A stretch of DNA of 64,000 nt from Pseudomonas entomophila (GCF_013523165.1 NZ_JAAMQI010000004.1:181575-245574); one strand, 5' to 3'. Shown: positions 27,956 to 36,261, numbered from the stretch's first letter. Numbers and translations are program-made. The notes: a model not told the origin generated them from the letters alone.

Positions 27956-28765
27956 TCAGACGCTGACGGCGAGCCGAGCGTGGGTCTCATGGGGACGCGT
28001 TGCTGGCGCGGCTTGTCCCATCAGGTGCTGGACACCGTCCCACAACGCAATTCGCGAGACGATCGCGCTGCGAGCGTTCTCGACCATATTGCGGTGCTGC
28101 TCTGGCGTGGTGACGATCTCCGCGATGATGCGTTTGGCGGCCGGCCCATGATCATCACCGTCCATCTCGATATGGCGCTTGAGGTAGTAAGTGAACATAG
28201 GGGCATCGGCCTCGCTGACCGACCATTCCTTGAGCAGTCCCCCGAACATGTCGGGGATGATGTCTTCACGACCGAAGAAGAAATACGCCAAGACCGCCTC
28301 GGTAGCACCGTGCTGCGCCACGTCGAGCGTCTGACAGACGAAGACCTTCGCCGGCAGTGGAATGCGCGGGTCGGCAAGGGCTTTGGCCAGGGACTCGCCA
28401 GACTGGATGGTGGCCAGGAAGCGGCGGAATACCGATGTGTCGGCGCCGATTTCTTCCATGGCGATCAGGTAAAGGTCCAAGTGACTGATGAAGCCACCGT
28501 CAGGGTGCTCGTCGGTTTCCTCGCCCACGACGATCTCGTTGATCAGGCGCGCTGCCGTGATGTGCGTAGGCGGCACCCAAGGCAGGTTCACGCATGTAAG
28601 GTCACGCTGGATGCGCTTGAGTAGCGTCATGAAGTCCCAGACTGCAAACACATGGATTTCCATCAGCGTGCGCACGTCTTCGACAGTGCGAATGCCTGCA
28701 AACAAGGGGTGCGTGAACAGTTGCTCGCGCTCATGCGCGATGTGGCTATCGATGTCGAACGACAT
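27956..28765 (-). CDS. DUF3050 protein, possible heme-oxygenase-like diiron enzyme
   Basis: The 269-residue protein matches the DUF3050 pattern: LFAGIRTVEDVRTLMEIHVFAVWDFMTLLK (split over 21-50), LINEIVVGEETDE (74-86), SHLDLYLIAMEEIGAD (94-109) and RHIEMDGDDHG (197-207). It is all helical, with Glu36/His38, Glu77/Glu82, His95, His198, Asp202 and His206 as candidate metal ligands. An HxxxD pair followed by a further His recalls heme-oxygenase-like diiron oxidases; this fold assignment is inference. The ATG at 28765 is chosen because AGGAG lies 6 bases upstream; ATGs at 28804 and 28852 lack a site. In context it is a candidate oxidative tailoring enzyme acting on the acyl chain or amine. Confidence 0.8.
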   Translation of the reverse strand: MSFDIDSHIAHEREQLFTHPLFAGIRTVEDVRTLMEIHVFAVWDFMTLLKRIQRDLTCVNLPWVPPTHITAARLINEIVVGEETDEHPDGGFISHLDLYLIAMEEIGADTSVFRRFLATIQSGESLAKALADPRIPLPAKVFVCQTLDVAQHGATEAVLAYFFFGREDIIPDMFGGLLKEWSVSEADAPMFTYYLKRHIEMDGDDHGPAAKRIIAEIVTTPEQHRNMVENARSAIVSRIALWDGVQHLMGQAAPATRPHETHARLAVSV

Positions 28766-28814
28766 AGGTGCTCCTGCGGCCTGATGGTCAGGCACGTTGT
28801 CCATGAGGTTGGGG

Positions 28815-29750
28815 TCAGTGTCTTGCGCTGTAGGGGTGGCGTCCCGAGGCATACCGGAACGCCCTGAGAAAACCGGGTTCGAGCAAATGCTGCTTGTCGG
28901 CGTACCAGCCCTGTTCGATCAGTTGTCGATGCACGCGTGGCAGGCGCCAGCAGGGCACACTCGGATAAAGGTGGTGCTCCAGGTGATAGTTCGCTCCAGC
29001 ATGCAGCCACGTGCTCAGGCGCGAGGTGCGCGAGCGCGCAGGCGGCGCATCATGGTCAGAACTGAAGGCATGCTCCTGATAGGCATTCATTGCCGACACC
29101 AGAAAGGCCACCGTCAAGGCTACGGCTACGCCGGTCAGGAGGCCGTCGAATTGAAAGGTCGCCAAGCCGTACACGCTCAGCCAACTCACCTGGCCGATCA
29201 GGTTGCAACGCGCCAGGCGACGAACTTCAAGGGCCTGCATGGGAAGCGGCGATGGCGTGGCCAGGGGGCCGAACGCCAGTTTGCCGGTGGCCAGCAGGTA
29301 CCGTAGCGTGGCGACCAGGCGTGACAGGGTGATCCGGCTCACGAGCGTGCGATAGCGCGAGAACAGTCGATAGTCCGGATCCTGGTCACTGTTGCTATGG
29401 CGATGATGCTGCCAGTGGTCGACGAAGTAACCGGTGACGCAGAAGCCTGGAAGTGACGAGCTGACCCAAACGCCCAGGTAGCAACTGCGCAGTGCGTTAC
29501 GGCTGAGATTGAAGTGAAAGCCTTCATGACCCAGGATCGCCAGCAAGAACAATCCATAACCCGCCACCGCCAACAAAGGTGAGCACAGCAGCATCCGACC
29601 TGTCGAGCCGCCGCCGGCAAGGAATACGAAAAGCCCCAGCGGCACCAGGTAGAGCGACAAGGCGTAGGCGACGATCAGCGCCGACTCGCTCGATCGCGGC
29701 TTGAAGAGCGCACGGTCGAGGCGCAAGGGCGGTTTGAGTGCGACGGCCAT
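28815..29750 (-). CDS. Membrane fatty acid desaturase / hydroxylase
   Basis: The 311-residue integral membrane diiron enzyme has the three histidine boxes of acyl desaturases: HEGFH (75-79), HWQHHRH (112-118) and HLEHH (256-260), plus four or so hydrophobic spans (about 25-72, 90-110, 185-225). The ATG at 29750 (MAVALKPPLRL) follows the SDR stop by 8 bp; the longer in-frame opening lies inside the SDR gene in another frame. It should introduce a double bond or hydroxyl into a lipid acyl chain. Whether it acts on a free intermediate, phospholipid or acyl-CoA is unknown. Confidence 0.88.
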   Translation of the reverse strand: MAVALKPPLRLDRALFKPRSSESALIVAYALSLYLVPLGLFVFLAGGGSTGRMLLCSPLLAVAGYGLFLLAILGHEGFHFNLSRNALRSCYLGVWVSSSLPGFCVTGYFVDHWQHHRHSNSDQDPDYRLFSRYRTLVSRITLSRLVATLRYLLATGKLAFGPLATPSPLPMQALEVRRLARCNLIGQVSWLSVYGLATFQFDGLLTGVAVALTVAFLVSAMNAYQEHAFSSDHDAPPARSRTSRLSTWLHAGANYHLEHHLYPSVPCWRLPRVHRQLIEQGWYADKQHLLEPGFLRAFRYASGRHPYSARH

Positions 29751-29758
29751 GGCTGCGG

Positions 29759-30586
29759 TCAGTCGATCAATTCGGGCTTGAGCACCAGATGACCGCCACG
29801 GGTCAGGGTGCGCAGCCGCAGGGCGATGAAGGCATCGACCACGCTGGGCACGATCCGGGCGGTGTACATCGCCAGCGTGCCCATGAACGTCAACCCGCGG
29901 TTGCGCAACCCCTTGCGGGTACAGGCCCGCACCAGCCCATCGGAAGCCGCGTCGAGCGTTTCTTCCAGCGACAGCAACGTCCGCTCGCCGGATTTGAAGG
30001 TGACCAAGCGCTTGACGGACAACCCGACCCGCTGTGCCGGTACGTGAATGGCGGTATCGATGAAGCCTGGGAAGACGGTCACAATGTCCAGCTGCCCACG
30101 GTACTGCATGCGCAGCACGTCCGAATAGGCCGCCAGTGCGCGCTTGCTGGTGGCGTAGGCGGCGACGTAGGGGGCGTTCACCAATGCGAACAGCGAAGAT
30201 ACATTGACGACCTTGCCGCGTTTTCGCAGCAACCCCGGCAGCAGCTCGGAGACCAGCTGCCAAGGCGCGAACAGATTGATGTCGAGCGCCCGAGTCACGT
30301 CTGGGGTGATGCCGGTTTCAGCGCGCTCCAAGGTCAGCGTGCCCGCGTTGTTGACGAGGATGTCGATGTCGCCGACATCGGCAGTCAGCGAGGCGACCAC
30401 GGCAGATACCGCCGCACGGTTCGCCAGGTCGACTTGATAGAACGCATCCAGCCCGTCGTTTGCCAGAGGCGGCAGAATGTCCAGACCGATGACCGTCGCG
30501 CCCAGTTGCTTGAGTTTGATGGCGGTCGCCTGGCCAAGGCCGCGGCTGTTACCCGTGAGGACGACGATCTTGCCTTGCAGGTTCAT
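29759..30586 (-). CDS. Classical short-chain dehydrogenase/reductase
   Basis: The 275-residue oxidoreductase has the NAD(P) motif TGNSRGLG (11-18), NNAG (79-82), Ser130/Ser131, and the catalytic YATSK (Tyr144, Lys148). Asp36 after the second strand (IGLD) suggests NAD preference. The C-terminal 70 residues are hydrophobic and basic, as in SDRs that act on lipid-like substrates near the membrane. It overlaps the acyl-CoA-dehydrogenase-like gene by 4 bp. Likely role: reduction or oxidation of a carbonyl/hydroxyl on the operon's intermediate. Confidence 0.88.
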   Translation of the reverse strand: MNLQGKIVVLTGNSRGLGQATAIKLKQLGATVIGLDILPPLANDGLDAFYQVDLANRAAVSAVVASLTADVGDIDILVNNAGTLTLERAETGITPDVTRALDINLFAPWQLVSELLPGLLRKRGKVVNVSSLFALVNAPYVAAYATSKRALAAYSDVLRMQYRGQLDIVTVFPGFIDTAIHVPAQRVGLSVKRLVTFKSGERTLLSLEETLDAASDGLVRACTRKGLRNRGLTFMGTLAMYTARIVPSVVDAFIALRLRTLTRGGHLVLKPELID

Positions 30587-31725
30587 GGATGCACTCCGGC
30601 GATGCTGAAGGTTGAGTGAGAAAGGTAGGTATCGAGGTTGTGTGCCATCGACAGACGGGCAGGGGGATGGAACTGCAGTCCACGGCAGGCCAGCAGGCCG
30701 TTGGAACTGTCGGCGCTGGTGATGAAGGCCAGGCCACCCAGCATCGAGTGGGCCTGGTCGGACATCTCGATGAGCAATTGCTCGATGCCGTAGCGCACTA
30801 GCAGCAGGCGTGCGAGCACACCTGCCAGATCCTGGGGTCGGCGTTCGACGTCTTGCGCCAGGCCTTCCAGCGCGCTCATGGCCAACTGCAGCTTGGCCGC
30901 CAGTTCGACGCGGTGATGCGCTGTCCAGCGCTCTGCCTCGACAACGCGCTCGATCAGGCCAGCGCAGGCGCCGACATAAGAGGCGGTGATCAGCAGTTCG
31001 AACCAGACGAAACCGATCATCTGCACATCGCCGAGTCGATGCTTGTAGCCGGCTGAAAACAGCATCCGCTCAGGCACCAGAACATCATCCAGACGCACCT
31101 CGATACTCTGGGCTGCGCCCAGTGCAGCGTTGTGCCAAAACGCATGACGGCTGATTCCGGAGGCATTGGCCGGTATCAGCGCGACCATCAGTTCCTCGCC
31201 ATCGACACCCTGGCGCGTATAGCTGGCGGTGAGCAGGTCCATGGACTCGCCAAGGCAGCAGGGCTTCTTGCTGCCGGTCAGTCGCACACCCTCGGGCACG
31301 GCCCGAGCACGCATGTTCGAGTCCAGGATGCCGGCGCCGGATTGACCTTCGGCGAACCCCGATGACAACAGCAGACGATTCTGGGCGATCGCGGCCAGCA
31401 GCAGCCCTTCGGCACCGCTACCGTCCTGGGTGAGCGCCAACAGGCTGGCGACCGAGAACTGGTGCATGGTGCTGGCCACGGCCAGGGAGGGCGAGCGAGC
31501 GCCCAGCGCGATCTGCACATGCACAGCGTCAGCGACGCTTGCCCCTTGGCCACCGGCTGCGGTCGCGACCAGCAGGCCGACCGGCCCATGCCGTTTGAAC
31601 AGTCCGATCACATCGCTGGTAGGTGATTCGCGCTGGGCGAACTCGAGAGCGGCCAGGCGCGCATCGAACTCGGGTGCATAGCGCTCGAGCGCAGCACGGG
31701 CAGGGTTCAGCAAGGACAGGGTCAT
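30583..31725 (-). CDS. Acyl-CoA-dehydrogenase-like flavoprotein
   Basis: The 380-residue protein has the three-part ACAD architecture: a helical N-domain (1-120, VGLLVATAAGGQGASVADAV, typical of LxxPxxyGG variants), a beta-domain (about 120-225, VRLTGSKKPCCLG, FAD-side GSK motif) and a helical C-domain. The segment that normally carries the catalytic glutamate near the C-terminus (IYEGT-like) is LDTYLSHSTFSIAG and offers no obvious Glu. It may thus be an ACAD-fold monooxygenase or a non-classical dehydrogenase, as in several secondary-metabolite pathways. It sits 4 bp after the SRPBCC gene and overlaps the SDR gene. Confidence 0.8.
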   Translation of the reverse strand: MTLSLLNPARAALERYAPEFDARLAALEFAQRESPTSDVIGLFKRHGPVGLLVATAAGGQGASVADAVHVQIALGARSPSLAVASTMHQFSVASLLALTQDGSGAEGLLLAAIAQNRLLLSSGFAEGQSGAGILDSNMRARAVPEGVRLTGSKKPCCLGESMDLLTASYTRQGVDGEELMVALIPANASGISRHAFWHNAALGAAQSIEVRLDDVLVPERMLFSAGYKHRLGDVQMIGFVWFELLITASYVGACAGLIERVVEAERWTAHHRVELAAKLQLAMSALEGLAQDVERRPQDLAGVLARLLLVRYGIEQLLIEMSDQAHSMLGGLAFITSADSSNGLLACRGLQFHPPARLSMAHNLDTYLSHSTFSIAGVHP

Positions 31726-31729
31726 GGGG

Positions 31730-32173
31730 TCAAGCCTTCACGTGGCTTGTTGGGAACAAGCCGGTAATGATCGAATGGATGTTGTCCCGGATGGCCTTTT
31801 GCGCCACTGGATCGAGCATGTCGGCCAACATCGGCAGACCCAGATCGAAGTGCGACTGAAAGTGCACGAGTGTGTCCTTGCCCTCGGTCATGACGTGCCA
31901 GCTGCCCGAAAAATGATCGACATCGCCTGCGATCTGCTCGAAATGGATCGTGCGTCGCTCGGTGTCGAAGGTGTCGCGCTCTTGCCATTTGAGGATGCCG
32001 CTGTGGAAATTGACCTCCCAGGAAGTCAGCGAAACCTGGTCATCTACCGGCTCGACGACGATGCTTCTGACCGAGTCGCACAGCGTCATGTAGTTGCCAA
32101 AGTCGCGAATGACGGAAAACACCTCATCTGCGCAGGCGTGGGGAATGTGGGCGTGGACGGTGACTTCTTTCAT
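31730..32173 (-). CDS. SRPBCC-fold (polyketide cyclase/RatA-like) protein
   Basis: The 147-residue protein follows the START/SRPBCC pattern: MKEVTVHAHIPHACADEVFSVIRDFGNYMTLCDSVRSIVV (split across the first 40 residues), then alternating strands (WEVNFHSGILKWQERDTFD, IHFEQIAGDVDHFSGSWHV) and a long C-terminal helix (ADMLDPVAQKAIRDNIHSII). The fold makes a deep hydrophobic pocket. The ATG at 32173 forms an ATGA overlap with the aminotransferase stop. In this operon it could be a cyclase/aromatase or a carrier for a greasy intermediate; no catalytic residues can be assigned. Confidence 0.8.
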   Translation of the reverse strand: MKEVTVHAHIPHACADEVFSVIRDFGNYMTLCDSVRSIVVEPVDDQVSLTSWEVNFHSGILKWQERDTFDTERRTIHFEQIAGDVDHFSGSWHVMTEGKDTLVHFQSHFDLGLPMLADMLDPVAQKAIRDNIHSIITGLFPTSHVKA

Positions 32174-33456
32174 ACGGACTCCAGTGTTCGATGGGTTGGT
32201 ACGCAGGCGGCCAATGCCCGGCCAAAGCCCTCGACCAGCCAGTGGCAGTCCTCGGCGCTCAGCAGTGGGGAAGGGGTGAGGCGGATCACACGATGGTCGT
32301 TGAGCGAATGGCAGACGATGATGCGTTGTTCGAGTAAGGCCATGACCATGTCTGCAGCCACCGAGGCCTCCTCGAACTCCAAGCCCAGCAGCAGCCCGGC
32401 ACTGCGAAGGTGCACGCGGTCGTCGAGCCCCATACGATCGAGTAGGTCGAACAGGCGCGCATGCAGGTGCTGACCCAGCGTCTGCGCACGCTCGACCAGG
32501 CCGTCCTGTTGCATCACTTGCAACGTGGCGCGTACAGCTGCCATGGCCAACGGGTTGGCGCCAAAGGTCGTGGTGTGGAGCGTCGGATTGCGGTTGAAGG
32601 GTGCATAGACCGTAGGCGTGGCGACCATTGCCGCCACAGGTACGCAACCCCCTGAAAGGCTCTTGCCGACCAGCATGATGTCAGGCGCCACTTGTTCATG
32701 GTCGCAGGCCCACCAGCGCCCCGTGCGCCCGAGTCCGGACTGAATCTCGTCGAAGATCAGCAGGGCGTCGTACCGATCGCAGAGCGCACGCACTTCGGCC
32801 AGGTAGCCTGGTGGCGGCAGGATCACGCCGGCCTCGGCTTGAACCGGCTCGAGGATCACGCAGGCCCGCTCGGCGCTTCGTGCCAGTGTCTGTTCCAACG
32901 CACGTGCATCGCCATAAGGCACGAACGCGTGCTGCCCGATCAGGCCATCGAAGGGCGCGCGGTAGCTTTCTCTGCCGGTGACGGCAAGAGACCCCAGCGT
33001 TTTGCCATGGAACCCGCCTTCGGTCGATAGCACGCGGCGGCAACCATTGACCCGGGCCAGTTTCAGCGCAGCCTCGGTGGCTTCGGTGCCAGAGTTGCAA
33101 AAGAACACATATTGCAGATCGCCAGGGCACACGGCCGCCAGCGCTTGTGCGGCGAATGCCTGCTCGGGGTTGAGCAGCACCTTGCTCGCCAAGGCGTTAC
33201 GCTGCAATTGTCGTGTGACGGCGGCTACTACGGTCGGGTGGCCGTGCCCCAGGAAAAACACCCCGTACCCGCCGACATCCAGGTAACGACGTCCCTGGTC
33301 GTCCTCGATGTAGACGCCCTGGCTCGACTGTTCGACGGGCAAGTTCATCAAGGAAGCCAATCGTGCATAGCCAGCGTTGACGTATTGACGAAAGCATTGC
33401 TCGACTGATGGCGGCTCAGTGAAGGCTGGAATCTTCTCGCTCGGCACCGGGTTCAT
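32170..33456 (-). CDS. Class III PLP-dependent aminotransferase
   Basis: The 428-residue fold-type I aminotransferase has the cofactor-binding lysine Lys265 in VGKSLSGG, SGTEA (122-126), GGFHGKT (147-153), EPVQAEAGV (about 203) and the DEIQSG block (236-241) with Asp236 contacting the pyridine nitrogen. It resembles ornithine/putrescine/omega-amino transaminases. Placed immediately after an acyl-reductase-like gene with a 4-bp overlap, it could aminate the aldehyde that gene would release, giving a terminal amine. Acetylornithine-type arginine metabolism is unlikely, since no arginine genes are nearby. Confidence 0.88.
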   Translation of the reverse strand: MNPVPSEKIPAFTEPPSVEQCFRQYVNAGYARLASLMNLPVEQSSQGVYIEDDQGRRYLDVGGYGVFFLGHGHPTVVAAVTRQLQRNALASKVLLNPEQAFAAQALAAVCPGDLQYVFFCNSGTEATEAALKLARVNGCRRVLSTEGGFHGKTLGSLAVTGRESYRAPFDGLIGQHAFVPYGDARALEQTLARSAERACVILEPVQAEAGVILPPPGYLAEVRALCDRYDALLIFDEIQSGLGRTGRWWACDHEQVAPDIMLVGKSLSGGCVPVAAMVATPTVYAPFNRNPTLHTTTFGANPLAMAAVRATLQVMQQDGLVERAQTLGQHLHARLFDLLDRMGLDDRVHLRSAGLLLGLEFEEASVAADMVMALLEQRIIVCHSLNDHRVIRLTPSPLLSAEDCHWLVEGFGRALAACVPTHRTLESV

Positions 33457-34526
33457 TGCAGGGCCTCCGAGAGGGCTGAGGCACTGGTTGGCGCTGGCTG
33501 CCTGAGCATGCGCGTCAATGCGCCGAGCTTGGGCGCCAAGTGGTTCAGCGACAGCAGCAGCTCGCGGCTGACGTCACGTGCCGCCCATTGCTCAGGCGTC
33601 AACAGTTCAGCCAGGGAGCTGGGCAGTGGCTGGACGAGGCTGGCATAGCGACATAACTGATGCGCGCGTCCCAGCGCAGCGCGCACGTTCTCGCTCAGCG
33701 CAGGCAGGAACACCGGACGTACCAGCCGCTCGTAGACATCGGGTGCCATGCAGCGTGGGCGGGTGAAGGGCGCGGCCTGGCTGTGCATGGACTGACACAT
33801 CAGGTCCAGCAGGCTGGTCAGCCTCAACGCACCATGGCCACTGGTGAGGTAGTAATCCTCGCCGATCAGTCTGCGCGCCAATGCATTGGCAATGGCCTGG
33901 GCTGCAACATCACGAGCGATCAGGTCGACATGGCCTTCCTCAGGGCAGGGCACGATGGGCAAGAAGCCCGACATCATCAGCCCCATGGTCATGTGAAAGC
34001 CTTGGAAGTTGGGCATGCGCCCCGTGTTGGCATCGCCGATGATGATCGATGGGCGGAATATCGAGACATCGATGCCTGACGTGCGCACCAATACCTCGGC
34101 CTGCCGCTTGGCGACCTCGTAAGGCGTTTCCGTCTGAACCCCATCTGCATACTCGCAGGGATGAGTAAATGCCGTACTGATGTGATAAAGCGGAACGCCC
34201 GCTTGCTGCACGAACCGCACGACGTGCTCGGTGCCTAGGTAATTGACTGAAAAGATCTGATCGATTTCGCCATCCAGCCGTGTAATGGCGGCGGCATGGA
34301 TGACCCAGTCCACCTGAGACAGGAGACGCTCATGGGTCGCCTCGTCAAGACCAAGCCGCGGTAAGCAAATATCGCCCTGGATCGACTCAACCTTGGGATG
34401 AAGAATACGACTCTTGCGCGCCAGACAAATGAGGTGATGATCGTTCGCCAGTCGGTCGATCAACGATTCGCCGAGCACCCCGGCCCCTCCTGTCAGGAGG
34501 ATGGTAAGCTTCTGAGGGTCTGACAT
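33453..34526 (-). CDS. Extended SDR, thioester/fatty-acyl reductase-like
   Basis: The 357-residue protein is an extended SDR of the NAD-binding-4 (male-sterility/thioester reductase) type: glycine motif TGGAGVLG (12-19), GDI after the third strand (51-53), HAAA (77-80), the STAF segment (117-120) with the catalytic Ser/Thr, and PYEVAK (Tyr136, Lys140), followed by FRPSIIIGDANTG. Relatives reduce acyl thioesters to aldehydes or alcohols with NAD(P)H. It is the first enzyme gene of the operon, 181 bp after the AraC gene. An epimerase-like activity on another substrate is the alternative. Confidence 0.82.
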   Translation of the reverse strand: MSDPQKLTILLTGGAGVLGESLIDRLANDHHLICLARKSRILHPKVESIQGDICLPRLGLDEATHERLLSQVDWVIHAAAITRLDGEIDQIFSVNYLGTEHVVRFVQQAGVPLYHISTAFTHPCEYADGVQTETPYEVAKRQAEVLVRTSGIDVSIFRPSIIIGDANTGRMPNFQGFHMTMGLMMSGFLPIVPCPEEGHVDLIARDVAAQAIANALARRLIGEDYYLTSGHGALRLTSLLDLMCQSMHSQAAPFTRPRCMAPDVYERLVRPVFLPALSENVRAALGRAHQLCRYASLVQPLPSSLAELLTPEQWAARDVSRELLLSLNHLAPKLGALTRMLRQPAPTSASALSEALQ

Positions 34527-34707
34527 GGGGTCGCTTCCTGCGGACTCGTCTAAGAAAAGGTCTGTGCGCCTTGCCAGGCAAAGACGAGGCTATCCATGGC
34601 ATGTGCGCGAACACTCACCTCCAGGCCGTTTTCGAATGTCGCGGCGGACAGTCTTCGGTATCAGAAGTTCAGGTGAGTCGAACGCGACGCATATTGGCGC
34701 GATGACA
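34527..34707 (-). promoter_or_regulatory. Control region of the biosynthetic operon
   Basis: This 181-bp gap between the araC-like gene and the first enzyme gene contains an inverted pair AGGTGAGT (34671..34678) and ACTCACCT (34613..34620) with 50 bp between, possible half-sites for the regulator. A -10-like element could not be assigned with confidence. GGAAG 7-11 bases before 34526 is a usable ribosome binding site. Confidence 0.4.
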
Positions 34708-35433
34708 TCATGGCGTCTTGAACGAAACGCTTGTATTTCTCAACACCGACGCCGCTGTGCTGGGCGTCATGCCAATCATTCGTCGCATCATGCGCGCGAG
34801 GTGTGCTTGGTCGGCAAAGCCGCCCTCGATCGCTGCATCGGAGAGGGTGGCGCCATTGGCGAGAGATCGGGAGGCCCGTTCGAGCTTGTGCCAGATGAGC
34901 CATTGCGACAGCGAGACACCCAGTTGCCGGGTAGCCACGCAGCGCAAGCGTGGGCCCGACAGGCCGACCGCTTGTGCTACCCGCGTGACGCAACCTGGGC
35001 CACTACGATCCTGGCGGAGCAGGTGCAAGGCTTTTCGCAGTCGCTGGTCCATGGGGGTGTCGATGGCGAGCAGGCGCTCGAGCGACTCGATGGCGCCGGG
35101 AAGAGAGTCTGCTGTACGAAAGCACTCGATGAGCGCGTCGCTGGCCAGGGCGATACTGTCGTCGAGCAGCGCGCTCAAGGCACGGCCAAGGGCGATGTCG
35201 GGGCTGACGTAGATGAATGCGACCGCATGTGGACCCGGTATGGCGCGATGCTCGACGTTCGGGCCAATGATGACGCCGGGTGCATGCAGCAGGCGATCGG
35301 GCAGCTCGAGCGTGATGTCATGGCCAAGTCCGATACAGAGCTGGATGGCAACATGCGAATGGGCACTGTTTTGATCGGTGCGCCCGATATAACCTGCCCA
35401 TGAATCACCGAACGTAACGCTGCCATCCCACAT
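34708..35433 (-). CDS. AraC-family transcriptional regulator
   Basis: The 241-residue protein has a cupin-like N-terminal ligand domain (HSHVAIQLCIGL at about 24-35, LHAPGVIIGPNVEHR) and a C-terminal AraC double helix-turn-helix (about 145-235: VTRVAQAVGLSGPRLRCVATRQLGVSLSQWLIWHKLERASRSLANGATLSDAAIEGGFADQAHLARMMRRMIGMTPS, shown here only by its order). The ATG at 35433 has AGGAAGG 7 bases upstream. It lies directly upstream of, and on the same strand as, the ten-gene operon and probably activates it in response to a small molecule. Confidence 0.88.
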   Translation of the reverse strand: MWDGSVTFGDSWAGYIGRTDQNSAHSHVAIQLCIGLGHDITLELPDRLLHAPGVIIGPNVEHRAIPGPHAVAFIYVSPDIALGRALSALLDDSIALASDALIECFRTADSLPGAIESLERLLAIDTPMDQRLRKALHLLRQDRSGPGCVTRVAQAVGLSGPRLRCVATRQLGVSLSQWLIWHKLERASRSLANGATLSDAAIEGGFADQAHLARMMRRMIGMTPSTAASVLRNTSVSFKTP

Positions 35434-35676
35434 GTAACGCCTTCCTGCCCTGGACGATGTGAAACCCCGTGGTGACGAAGCGAGCACGCGACGCAGCTGC
35501 CACGCTTGACGAAGGCATCTCCGGTCGCCTTCGCCGCACGCCTGATCCTTCCGAAGGAAGTGAGCGGCGGCATAGTATAGGCAATCGATTATTGTTTGCG
35601 AGCACCGCCAGATGCCCGGTGTCTGGCAGCCGGCGCCCGTCTCCAGGCGATGGCCACTCCCTCTCGTGTGGCAGGG

Positions 35677-36081
35677 TCAGCGCGTCGCAGCCTTTGGCTT
35701 GTAGGCGCAGTAGCCTGGCCGCGGACCTACCCGCGGGTGATTGCGGCAGGTGTCCGGGCGCTTGTCATAGATGGTGCACAGGCGGCTCTTTCTGTCCAGG
35801 TACAGGCAGTCGTCGTTGCTCATGCGGGTCAGGGTGAAGATGCCGGATTTCTGATTGAAACGCTCGACGATGCCGTCCTTCTGCAGGCGCTTGGCCACGT
35901 TCTTCGGTGGCTCGTCCTTCTCGAACTCGTCCACCACGCCAATGCGGATCAGGTCGCGGATCTTCACTTCCACCGGCAGCGTGCAGCAGGTGGAATGGCA
36001 GCCACCACACATGTGGCTGGCGTAACGTTGCCAGGTGTCCAGGCGGTCCACTTCGGCGGCGGCAATCAGGGTCGGTTTCAT
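35677..36081 (-). CDS. YkgJ family cysteine cluster protein
   Basis: The 134-residue protein carries the eight-cysteine pattern of the Fe/Zn-chelating YkgJ/CxxCxxCC family: CGGCHSTCC (25-33), then single cysteines in DDCLYL, SRLCTIY, PDTCRNHP and GYCAYKP. The start MKPTLIAAAEVDRLD (36081) is the conserved N-terminus; 18 upstream codons are in frame but not family-like. The function of these proteins is not established; metal or Fe-S cluster binding is expected. It is conserved next to glgP in P. putida relatives, which marks the right edge of the inserted operon. Confidence 0.85.
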   Translation of the reverse strand: MKPTLIAAAEVDRLDTWQRYASHMCGGCHSTCCTLPVEVKIRDLIRIGVVDEFEKDEPPKNVAKRLQKDGIVERFNQKSGIFTLTRMSNDDCLYLDRKSRLCTIYDKRPDTCRNHPRVGPRPGYCAYKPKAATR

Positions 36082-36261
36082 CAGGATAGGCAAGGTCAGG
36101 CGGGGTGGGCGCGCGATCATACCGAAATCGCTCAATAAGTGAACAACCTTTCGCCGGTTGACCGCCCTGCAAGAAACTCGAACCGAGCCTGGCTGGATGT
36201 GTCGAAGCGTCTAGGCTCACTCTTTTCATCGCATGTTAGTCGGCTGGCTCGAGGACGGTGT

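Noticed and set aside
29751..30263. N-terminal extension of the desaturase open frame
   Set aside because: It overlaps the SDR gene in another frame; the desaturase N-terminus begins at 29750.
31730..32647. 305-codon frame around the SRPBCC gene
   Set aside because: The first 158 codons are the aminotransferase gene in another frame; the SRPBCC fold begins at 32173.
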